From Rhododendron vialii (taxonomy: Eukaryota > Streptophyta > Magnoliopsida > Ericales > Ericaceae): a stretch of DNA of 64,000 nt. The translations under genes and the position numbers were made by a program. The DNA is taken from contig NC_080560.1 of assembly GCF_030253575.1 (NCBI RefSeq), forward strand, positions 29,707,501-29,771,500. The letters are read 5' to 3'. The notes under the pieces were generated by a model, which was given only the letters and a program-made list of their open reading frames with translations, ran no database searches and was not told where the DNA came from. Below are positions 45,832 to 56,160 of this stretch, in pieces; position 1 is the stretch's first letter, and each line of letters opens with the position of its first letter.

Positions 45832-46618
45832 TTTTTTTTTTTTTGAACAACGAAAATGTTTTATTAATCTTTGAAAGATTACAAAGATTAAAAGGATAAG
45901 GAGAAAGACAACAAATGTCTATCCGAGACCCAAGCCCTTGATTGGCAAGATACTAACCAAGGAGAAAATCCCAATGACCAAAGCCCGACACCTAAAAGGC
46001 CACAAAGCCCAGATAACACAATAAAAAATCAACACCTGAAAAGGCCTAAAAGCCCAAATACGAGGAGATTAACCTAACAATAAAGCCAAAAAACATCCAA
46101 AACCCTAAACTGGAATCCGAACCGCCAAGCCGCCGCCACCACGAAAACCAAGACCGCCGTGAACCCGCCGTATGTCGCCAGTCCCAAAAACGATCGGAAA
46201 GCCTCCGCCGCCATAAGCCTCGAATCCCAACCATCTCCATTCAGCCGCCGCCAGTTGCCAAAATCTGGAGCCGTCCTCAGCCTACATCAAATCCCATCCA
46301 CCGCCATCCACAGCCTTGCTGCCAACGACATTCAGAAATCAAAGATCCAGGCCTCCACACACCATCTGCACTGCTACAACCACCACGTGGATCCAAAGCT
46401 GTCTCCTCCCTCAATCTCCAAAGCAGCTGCCGAATCACCACAGATCCGAGCCACCACCCCCAGCATCTTCACCAAAACCACCACCTGAAAAAGAAAAAAA
46501 CAAAAACAGAACCCAAACCACTCCCTTAACCAGCAACCACCACCAAACAACCAGACCACCGCCACAACTGCCATTGACGAGCTCAACAACAGCAGTAGTG
46601 ACCGCCCAAAGTCCCACC
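45832..46618 (-). mobile_element. Poly(A) retroposon, 787 bp, inserted in the solo LTR
   Basis: GACACCAATAATAG (45818-45831) and GACACCAACGATAG (46619-46632) are a 14-bp target duplication with two changes. A T run at 45832-45845 is the poly(A) tail on the minus strand, and AATAAAAC stands 15-20 bp before it. The 5' half (46610-46090) is GC-rich with GGTGGTGG and GGCGGCGG runs. The 3' half has GGGCTTT and GGCCTTTT motifs, as in 3' ends of plant LINEs. No RT is encoded. It looks like a LINE leader joined to a LINE 3' UTR, a non-autonomous derivative. Confidence 0.75.
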
Positions 46619-47024
46619 GACACCAACGATAGTTGAATATCGAATGTGGATGTGTTATTGTTACTGTCTGTTGTATAATTTCTATTGTTGTAAGTTAAGG
46701 GTTAATGGGTTTAGATTATTCTATTGAGTTTTTTAAGCTCATGGTGTTACCTTTGGTGACCCTGACATATTATATCGGTGGCGACACTGGTATAATGTGT
46801 CAGACCTTATAGATAAACAGGGTGAGCTGTACACCTTGAAGGCTTTTGTTGCCGAAGAGCTGGCTAGGATGGAAGAGCAGGCGAAGCTGTAGTTAGGAAC
46901 CTAGTTTCCCTCCCTTTTGTGTAATTATTATGGGAATTATAATGTAATAATGAGCCAGACTCTCTTTAAATATTCAATAAAATTGTCTATTTAACGTACT
47001 CAAAATTTGGGGCGTTACAACACT

Positions 47025-47365
47025 TGTACACCACCTTGTATGGGACCCATTTTGAGGTCTCACGTAAATATTCGAAGCCTTTTAATTTGTTCAGAATATT
47101 TTTTAAAGGGTCTCTGTAAAAAATAAACTCAACCAGATGTCGGTAAGTACTTGATCTATACGTTATTTTTTTGGTCCGTACAATTAAAGACAAAAAAAAA
47201 AAAACATTTGGATCAAATACTTACCGATACCTAGTTGAAGTATTACTTATAAGAACTTCATAAACATTTCTGAACAATTTGAACGGCTTAGAACAATTGT
47301 GTACAAGTGTTGTATTCATGTCTGATATATATGAATAGTATATGGGGACCCATAAGACACAAGAT
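47025..47365. other. Intergenic, nothing recognised
   Basis: GATCAAATACTTACCGATAC (about 47212) is a near inverted copy of TCGGTAAGTACTTGATC (about 47139), forming a hairpin of about 180 bp with neighbouring blocks. It may be a decayed MITE. Confidence 0.4.
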
Positions 47366-47597
47366 GGAGAAGTTTTTCAGTGCCAGGTGGGCACGGGTCA
47401 CGTGGTGTCGAGTACTATCTCGGCAGTCCAAACGTGTTTTGGATGATCCAAATTTATTTGGATAATTTTTAATGTAGAATTATCAAAACAACCCCTCAAG
47501 TTCAAACAAATTTGATACATCCAAAACACGTTTGAAAAGCTAAGATTCGTGTTTGGCACCACATGATCCATGCCCGCTCAGCACTGAAAATTTCTCC
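47366..47597. mobile_element. MITE with terminal inverted repeats, 232 bp
   Basis: Left GGAGAAGTTTTTCAGTGCC, then GGGCACGGGTCACGTGGTG; right GCACTGAAAATTTCTCC preceded by CACCACATGATCCATGCCC. The ends pair over about 45 bp. ACAAGAT, or CACAAGAT, lies on both sides (47358-47365 and 47597-47604), giving 7-8 bp. Probably hAT or MULE derived. It sits about 440 bp upstream of the RABC2A start. Confidence 0.8.
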
Positions 47598-47979
47598 ACA
47601 AGATAAGTGTCAGGGGCCCGAACAGTATCACGGCTTAATCCGGTGTATGGGAATTGGAGACAAGCGGTCTCAGGTGGGGTCATCGCGCTTATTTACGGTT
47701 TACGACACGAACCATGCTTTCCGCGAAATGAATGCTAGTAGATTTTATTTGAGAGAGAAACATATAGAGAGATAGTGAAGCAAAGTAAAGAATAACGTCT
47801 GCTGTCCGCTGTTCTGTTCGTCTCTCTCTCTCTCTCTCTCTCCCTCCATCCAATAGCACACATCCAAGTATCCACGTATATTTTCTTCGTCGATATAGAT
47901 GCCATTAGCTTTCCTCTTTCGTTCTTGTCCTTAAAAAATACCCACCCATTGTCATTGTCATTGTTGTAGTGGTGTTGAG

Positions 47980-47983
<4 letters not shown>

Positions 47984-48017
<34 letters not shown>
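47984..48017. repeat. (GA)n microsatellite upstream of the RABC2A start codon
   Basis: 17 units ending 16 bp before the ATG, so in the 5' leader. A second, CT-rich run lies at 47821-47844. Confidence 0.95.
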
Positions 48018-48021
<4 letters not shown>

Positions 48022-48032
48022 GTGATCATTTC

Positions 48033-50858
48033 ATGGGTTCGTCTTCTGGGCAGAGCAATAGCAGTTACGATCTGTCATTCAAAATCTTGCTGATCGGGGA
48101 TTCTGGCGTTGGAAAAAGCAGTCTTCTCGTCAGCTTCATCTCAAGTTCTCTTCAAGATCTCGCCCCTACCATCGGTACTGCTCACTTCATTTTTCGAATA
48201 TGCATGTCTCTGTTACATTTTAATACTCATAGGCCATATCCCATATGTGTATATATGCGTACACTAGACGCCCAGCCACCCGTGTGCAAATGGTGTTCCG
48301 TACCAGATGGAAAAAGTAAAATCTTGAATATATTGAGTGTGTAATGAAATATGGGATGTGAAAGTAGAAAAGGGGGAGAAGAATTTTGGGTGGCAGTTTT
48401 TTTTTTTTTTGTTTCCTTCTTGGCAGTTTACTTAGGTAGTCAAAGTGGTAGTTTTGGGGGAAAGAAAATTTCTAGCGAGCCTCGAAAGTGACGTTCACAC
48501 CAAGAGGGGTGTCTGCTTTATAATAGTACTCTCTCCGCCCCATCTTGTTTGCTTGTTATGGAGAATCCAACTTTTTGAGGAGTTAAAGTCAAAATATTGG
48601 ATTTCCACTATTACGCCAGAATTAAACTCAAGTATTCACTTCTGTTCAAAATTTAAGGTGTAAAATTGGACGTTTTGCCCAGTTTTGGTGGGGAGTTTTC
48701 CATAAATGAAACAAATATTTTGAGACAGGCTCAAAATGGAAAACATGAGCGAATAAAATGGGACCGGGGGAGTAATAGATAATAGGTATACCATATATGT
48801 ATGCATGTAGTGTTTGCGTCATTCATTTGTGTTTGAATTCTGATTTCTGAACTCCTGTAGCGAATGTATGTCGATTGAAGTATTAATCTTCCCAATTCGT
48901 AGGTGATCATTGATACATCTTAAAAATTACACAACAAATTAGAATAGGATTTAGTAAAAGCTCAACAACATTTAAATTAACTCTGCAATATTTCATAAGG
49001 GGAAGAAATGTAGAAAACACCCATGAAGAAAGAGGGCATGAAAGGAGAATGAAAAAATCAATGATTGCCTTCAGCGGGATCTAACCCCTGACCTCCCAAT
49101 TAAGGGTGTATTCATGGCGCTTGTTTGATCTCTTTAGGGTTATGCTGTAGTGTCATGGTAAATTGAACAATAATACGATTACAAAACTTTCATACCAAAC
49201 TTCCCCTAGATTGATGCATCAGTGGTAAGCTAGTAGTATTTCCATAGAAAGAGTTACATTTTTGAAATTATAGGTCTAATTTCTGCCAATCCATCTATAA
49301 TGGTTTCGTGAGCTATGATTCTTTTGAATTTGTAATGATTGGCTTATTGGCAAGTGTAGTGGAACAGCCCATTGGCGTTTCGTCGCCAGATCATCTGGAA
49401 TCATGGAAATCTTAGATGGTGTTGTTTGTTATGGCATTGTCTGAAACATCACTTCAGAGCCTGCGTTGGTTGGAAGTTGGCTTAAGTACAAAACCCCTAG
49501 TCTCCCTAGTCCAGTTGGAGTCAAGTTCAACATTGTTGTAAACACGATAGAATTCTTCCTCCTTGGTTTTTTTTTTTTTTTGATAGGCAATTCTTCCTCC
49601 TAGTTATTAATAGTTCAACATTGTTGTAAACACGATAGAATTCTTCCTCCTAGTTATTAGTAATAGTTTTCTTCATAGTCATGGGTAGTGCAATGCCAAG
49701 ACCAAAGTCAGAAGAAAATCTTGATGATCCATACCAGACTGGTATATCAAAATAAGATTGGGCTGTTTCCATTTTGTAGGCCTCAAATGTGAAAAACGCT
49801 TGTTAATCTATGTTTACACCGGGCAATGATGTATATGGGAACCTTTTGCCAGGGGTTTTATGTTAAAAAAGGGGATTGAGGCGGTCAAACATGACAGTAA
49901 AGGTTTCTTGAAATTATATACCAGTGAGGAGTCGCTACTAACTCCTAATAGCTATACGTATCCCTTCCATGAGCTTAGTGTGGCGAAAAACTTTAGTTGG
50001 TAGATCTAGTGTGGGTTTGAAACTGTAATAGGTGGAAACCAATGAAGTCTGTTGTCTTAGAATACCTTCTTGGATTCTGCTCTGGTCTCCTGCTTTCGAC
50101 AGTTTTAAATAGGGGGTGACAGCTTCTTGACTTTGCAAGAGCTAAGGTCCATGATATCACCAGTTCAAATTCTACGGCTCAATACTCAGGACCAATATTT
50201 ATCCTAATTAGCATGTTGAAGTTTCCACCATTTAAGAGTTTGTTTGATGTGATGGTCAATGTATTTAATTTGTTTTGACACCTTTCTTTCTCTTGAAGGA
50301 TGTAATGTGCTAACAAGCCTTCCAGGTGCATGGCTTATCCACATGATAGGATTGGGGTTTTTTAGCTAATCCTGAATTGAAGTGTTTTTTTCCTTGTCCC
50401 AACTATAAACAGGTGTGGATTTTAAAATCAAGCACCTAACAGTTGGCGGGAAAAGATTGAAACTTACCATTTGGGATACAGGTAACAAGGAACGATAGTG
50501 TATTGTTTTGTCTACTTTGAAACAAGACTTCCTGGTTTTTAGGACTTCAATTTACACCATTATATGATCCTGGTGACCTCTGGTGGTTATTAATCACACA
50601 ATTTTGTGAAGCAATATATGTCACATACTATGTTGTTTGAAAGGTTTGATGTTTTTTTTTTGTCTTGGATAATAACAAAATTAACAATGGGGAAATGAAC
50701 AGTAAAATAGAGCAGCTAAAGTGGAAACAGGAAGAATTTTACTTCTTGATATGTAATCAAAACTAGAGAGAATTGATTGATCAAGTAACGTAAGAGAAAG
50801 AACCTTTGAATCATTCTTAGTTGTGTCATAGACTCAACATATGATTGATCAAGGAACG

Positions 50859-50923
<65 letters not shown>

Positions 50924-53900
50924 TAAATCATAATACATTTTGTGATATTTTCAGAGTCAGACATCTTATTCCTCTGAAGCTAGCAGTCCCTAAAAACCCT
51001 CTTGTTTAGTATTTAGTTGTTTATGTAATAATTCACTATCTGATTTTGAAAATAGTTCATGATCAGCTATTCAAAATTTCAAAGTACACCATATAATGTT
51101 AAGACTAACTTCAACTGAAGAGAGGAGTATCACATAAACTATACTTTTATGCCAAAATAGAGAGATCTGTTAGTGCTATTTTTTTTTTTTTATCAGAGAT
51201 GCTTACTGTTCTCTTGGTGCACAAATGAGATTGTGTGGATTGAAATTCAATTTGTTTTGCTTGACGATGCTTTCACCATATCATGCATATCCCTACACTG
51301 CTTTGCTTTTGTACATATCACACACTGGTACGTGACGTACGTCTAGGTAGGAAACAAAACTACCCATGTTGGAAGGATGAGTTGCATTCTGTTGCACGTA
51401 TTTTGATGTCTAAACGAGGAGAGAAATATCCTCCGCTGAAAACGGGAAACGTGTGGATCAAGAGTTACTTTTCTAAGGGGGGGGTTTACTTGAGTACATG
51501 CCCACAGAGTAGTTAAGCTCGTGCAGTGCTACACGCATTAACATATCACGATTCACTTCTCCTATTGTTTTTTTAAGTAATTGGATGGCCAATATACTTC
51601 ACGGATTTATTGGAAAACAATATGATTGGTTTTTTCTCTTATGAAGAGAATTATGATTGGTTAGTTAACTTGGTAAACTCACATTATCTGTTGCAGCTGG
51701 ACAAGAGAGGTTCAGGACGTTGACAAGCTCTTACTACAGAAGCGCCCAGGGGATTATTCTTGGTAAGCCACCGACACTATTATATGTATGATGAAGTTCA
51801 ACTTTGTTTCTCAAATCAGTTTAATGTGTACACTTGTAGATTTGTAGCTTACCTAATTCGTAGCAACATTGTTTATTGGCGATCGCATTTTCCTCACATT
51901 GTTTTTTTTATTGATCTGCAGTGTACGATGTGACACGAAGGGAAACCTTTACAAACTTGTCGGATGTGTGGGCTAAAGAAGTAGATCTCTATTCCACTAA
52001 TCAGGATTGCGTTAAGATGCTTGTTGGGAACAAAGTTGATAGAGTAAGTACTGCATTTTCTCTTTTGTGCTTGAAATTTTCATCCCGGACAAAACATATC
52101 GTTGTGACTTGTGAGCAATCAATGCGAATAATGAATATAACCCTATGGCCAGCCTTCACTGATCGTTGCTTATAGATGCTTTGTCTTCTACAATCTTGGT
52201 AACACGGTTGCTGTATGTGGATTGCGTGATGATAGACTGTAGGATTCAGTATAGCTGCCATTCTCTTTCAGAAGCAAAAACTAGTCAGGGAGAGAAGTAC
52301 AGTTTAGTGAAACGATCTGGAAGAGATTTCTCCAGTTTCTCTTCATTCCAGAAGAAAACGTGTTAAACGTGTCCATTGTAGCACTCTGTTCTGGTATGAG
52401 AAAATTAAGCACGAAATTCCTTCTGCTGTTGGTTTTAGGTTTTCATTTTCTTAGGAGGATAGCCATTAAATGAAAGGAAAGGTGGACATGTAGAGGTGAG
52501 ATTTGCGGCAAAAGCTTCATGCTTAAGTAATGGGCTGCGAAATAATTAACTCGAACATTCTACAAAAAACTAAACAATTCATCCTCCTGGAAGATGAAAC
52601 GAGTCTAAAATGATTGGGAGAGGATCCACAAATAAGGAGGATGATATACTTTTCAAAATAAACTTAAACTTATCACAGATTATAACTTGCACATGGAGCG
52701 TGCAACGGGATCACAACCTCGAAGAAAGAGAAAAATGCTGAAAATAAAAACTGCTGGAATGAAATCTATATCTTGGGCTCCTTTTGGAAATCTGGAGACA
52801 AAAAGCACGAAGTCAAAGTTCTTCTCCTACACGAGAAAATGCAAAGTACCAAATGAGGACATTGGTACACCGATATTTGACAACTTTATCTCTTATTATG
52901 TTTCGACGGTTAATAATGAAGTTTATTTTAATGCCACCTTTGTTTATGGAGACAATGATCCTTGTGAGGTGAGTTGTCTGGAGGGAATTTAGATTGAATC
53001 TTTCTATGGTACACCAAAATGTTTTGGTGTATGGTATCCCAAAAGTGAGTTGTGGTAAGTACTACAGATACAATAGCTTAGTATTCCCTATGGAGTGGTA
53101 AGTTTTCCAGTACAGTGGTAAGTACTCCAGATGTAGAATTTTTACCACTGGATTTTTTACCACTCCATATGAAATCCTTACTGCTCAATCTAAAATACTT
53201 ACCACTGTGTCTGGAATACTTACCACTGTATAACTTTTGGGATACCATACGCCAAAAAATATTGTTGTACCATAGATGGACTCATTTAGATCATGTGCAG
53301 CTATGATCAAAACAATGCTCCATGAAGTAGGGATTTATCACAGCACCTGGTACAACATGCTTGCCCATAATTGACCAAAGACCCTTATCCTACCTTTAGA
53401 CCTTGATACGGGCTTCCCGTCACTATCAGTCCTAGAAGTCAACTGAACTTGCGACCGCTTACTTCAAGTATAGATTCTCTATGCAGACTGCCCTAATGAC
53501 TACTGAAAGAAAGAGAGTTCAAAGGCAAGGCATTACATAACAGATTTGATTATTGACTCATTCCTACTTGTTAACTTCTTCAGTTGATCATTGGAAGGTA
53601 TATTTTTACACAATAGATTTTGCTTTAACAGCTTCTTCAGTTAACTGTCTATGGGGAGCTTCTGCCAAAGATAAAGCATATGATAGTTCCTTTCTTTGCA
53701 GTCAAGCTAATTTCACTTGTTCAAAGAATGGACCTTTTCTTTTCTTTTTTTCATATTTCTGTATTTCATTCATGAATAGCAGGAATCAGAAAGGGTTGTA
53801 AGTAGAGAAGAAGGAATTGCTCTTGCTTTGGAGCATGGATGTTTATTTCTTGAATGCAGTGCTAGAACTCGAGAAAATGTGGAGCAATGCTTTGAGGAGC

Positions 53901-54521
53901 TTGCCTTAAAGGTAAGGAAGAAAAGAAGCATTTCACGCTTCTCTCATTTCATAAAGCATTGACCATATCCATGAACCACAAACTTTTTGAGAAAAAAATT
54001 ACCCCTTAAACATGTTTTTTCCTCTGACGGAAAAAATGAAACTTCAACAAGGAAAAGAGCAGGACAAAAGTCTACTATCTTGGATGACTATAAATCTGCT
54101 TATAAGTTTATATATACCGGTGTATATTTAAGGATAGACTAGGAATCGTTTGCATGAATAATACTCTGATTTTGGCAATGGGATTAGTTGTCAGTTGAGT
54201 TTGCAGAATCCTTTTTCTTGGTTAAGTGTGACACTAACATAAAAATGGGACCTTTGGAAGCAGTGAAACTTACAATCTGACACTCCATAAAATTATCCTA
54301 GTTACTTCTCCAGCTGATTAAAAAGACAATTAACGCTACTGTAAAGTGGGTCATATTGGAAGTAAAATATTCAGCACGAGTTCTAACCAGTTCATGTTTC
54401 CCTACAGATAATGGAGGTTCCTAGTCTTCTTGAAGAAGGATCATCTACTGCTGTTAAGAGAAATATCTTGAAGCAAAAACAAGGATACAAGGCACCACCT
54501 TCCGGCGGTTGTTGCTCATAA
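48033..54521 (+). CDS. RABC2A: RAB GTPase of the RABC2A (RAB18-like) class, six exons, 213 aa
   Basis: Exons: 48033-48174, 50413-50481, 51697-51762, 51922-52043, 53783-53911, 54408-54521 (stop TAA). All introns are GT-AG; phases 1, 1, 1, 0, 0; total 642 nt. RABs are GTP switches on membranes; the RABC class is related to animal RAB18, and Arabidopsis RABC2A is tied to myosin XI-bound vesicles and peroxisomes. The sequence has GDSGVGKS (22-29), LAPTIG with T46, WDTAGQE (68-74), NKVD (129-132) and ECSAR (157-161). The C-terminal Cys pair, C211-C212 in GGCCS, would be geranylgeranylated. MGSSSGQ at the start and SLLEEGSS near the end match the plant RABC2 group closely. All switch residues are present, so the gene should be functional. 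Confidence 0.97.
48529..48772. mobile_element. Stowaway-type MITE, about 244 bp, in RABC2A intron 1
   Basis: CTCTCTCCGCCCCATCTTGT at the left and AAAATGGGACCGGGGGAG at the right, with TA at both ends (48527-48528, 48773-48774). Confidence 0.88.
49524..49660. repeat. Tandem duplication with a poly(T) micro-insertion in one copy
   Basis: AGTTCAACATTGTTGTAAAC to TTCTTCCTCCTAGTTATTA occurs twice (49524 and 49612). The first copy is split at 49564-49588 by TGG, 15 T and GATAGGC, flanked by AATTCTTCCTCCT on both sides (49551-49563 and 49589-49601), a 13-bp target duplication. Confidence 0.8.
50861..50920. repeat. (AG)30 microsatellite in RABC2A intron 2
   Basis: A perfect 60-bp run, the longest in the window. 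Confidence 0.95.
53004..53275. mobile_element. MITE-like hairpin, 272 bp, in RABC2A intron 4
   Basis: CTATGGTACACCAAAATGTT, TTGGTGTATGGTATCCCAAA at the left and the inverted equivalent (TTTGGGATACCATACGCC, GTTGTACCATAG) at the right give arms of about 43 bp. Between them TTACCACT or AGTGGTAA occurs about eight times in both directions. No clear target duplication. Confidence 0.75.
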
Positions 54522-56160
54522 ATGTTGTTGCTATAGAGATCGCTGTGAGAGCGAACATGTTAAAGTACAAAGGCACCTAGCGGTATTGCCAAGGGAAGAC
54601 TCGGCATGCCACAACCTTCCATGATTGAATGATGTATGTTAATGATTTCTGCTTCGGGTATCTTTCTGCTGCTGCACTTTAGTTGTCTCAGTAACTCTTA
54701 TGGCTGTTCTGGGAGTATTGGCGCTTAAATAACATGATTTCGTTTTGTGTAAAGTTGTTTGCCTTTTTCTTCTTTGTTTGCTACCTCACAAATATTATGC
54801 ATGCGATTTATTTTACTCAAAGTGACATTTTCTCTTCAACTTTTGCTTTAAATGGCACTTTACCCACATGTAGGCACGTGGGGTCAAGTGCTCACGCTCA
54901 AAAGCTAAAAATTCTACAAGTACTCCTACCTATTTCCGGTATCTTTAAGTCTCTCACTAAGTGCATCTTTACAAATGAATATCAAATCTCATTTATATAC
55001 TTCAACTTTTGCTCCATGACGTTTTTTTTGGCTCTATAATGTTGGTAGATTTTCCATTCTCAATTGATTTTTTGTCAAGTCTAGCTCGACATTTAGTTTT
55101 TTATTTTATTTATGGAGAAGTGCCATAATATATAGAAAAGCATAGATAGAACCATTTTAATCCAAAAATCAGTCCGCGTCAACTACAAAATGAAACTTTA
55201 GAATGTTATCCATGAATATCTAAATTTTTGTGCTGTTTGATACACCAATTTAAAAGGTATGCAGTAAAAAAAATTGCAATGTCTAAGTCTAACTTTAACT
55301 CGTTGCAAACAAAAATAATAATTTATCTCGTTGTGGTTGAATATAAAAATAAAAAAAAACTATAAAAAAAAAGTTTCAAAATTGTAGTGAAAAAAATTCC
55401 CCTACAACATGAAATTTTTTAGGTTTGCTTCGAACACACTATGGTGCACCTCCTATGCAAAACGAAGCCATTTTGACAGAACACAGTGCTCTCAAAGCAC
55501 CCAGCCTCAGCTGCAAAATGATGGTGGTTTGAATTTATGACTGGTGTACAAACAAGTAGCCACGGGACAGTTATAAAAACTAACACTCCAGACCCCTAAC
55601 GCATAATTACTTCTCTCGTTGCCCTTTTTTTGGGCAATGCTCTTGAAATTTCTCGGCTCATTTAGGAAGACAACCATGAGAGGATCACGTCGGTGGTAAA
55701 CGACCCTTGCTCACAAACTCATACACCTGAGTTGGTTACTAAAATGCAATTTCTTTTGCGCAAGTTCAAAACATCAACCACTGGAGAACCCATTTGTAAT
55801 CCTAGTTACATTGAACAACAAAAAAGACGTGCTTGTTGACCAGTTGAACTTAGCTGGACCAAAAACAGCACTAACAGAACATCATGGTATATGAGATTGC
55901 ATTGATCTCAAGGATGAATATTTCGGAAGGTAACTCTAAAATACAAACACCGGCATTTAAGTTGCTACTTACACAGGCCACGAGGCAGCAGCCCCCTGTA
56001 TAATAAGGCACTCAAATATGAGTTTTCCATAGCGGTTGAGGAAGAAGTACAACACCAGAAACCTTAAATGTAGGATGGGGCTTTCACTTCGACACGGCTA
56101 ACCGGATACAATTTTCAGGACAAGAAAATTGTGGCAATGCTTTCAAGATCTGCTAAAAGC
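54522..56160. other. Intergenic DNA between two convergent RAB genes
   Basis: Holds the 3' UTRs of both genes. No further gene or bounded element was recognised; an AT-rich stretch with many A runs spans 55080-55400. Confidence 0.6.

Larger units (their letters stand above)
43218..47019 (+). mobile_element. Solo LTR of a Ty3/gypsy-type element, 3.8 kb
   Basis: It begins TGTAACGGCCCTG and ends GGGGCGTTACA. ACACT flanks both sides (43213-43217 and 47020-47024). There are no gag or pol domains, primer-binding site or polypurine tract inside. A TATA box (CTATAAATAG, 44741-44750) lies near the middle and AATAAA at 46976-46981 near the end, as expected of an LTR with U3, R and U5. The size fits long-LTR lineages such as Tekay/Del. 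Unequal recombination probably removed the rest. Later insertions and microsatellites lengthened it. Confidence 0.82.

Noticed and set aside
46159..46636. Pro/Thr/Ser-rich plus-strand frames
   Set aside because: They read the antisense of the GC-rich 5' part of the poly(A) retroposon; no domain or start context.
49060..49150. tRNA or SINE head suggested by a B-box-like GGGGTTAGATCCC on the minus strand
   Set aside because: No matching A box or tail at the right distance.
52687..52992. 101-residue frame in RABC2A intron 4
   Set aside because: No domain recognised, and not needed for a continuous RAB frame; could be a decayed insertion but cannot be supported.
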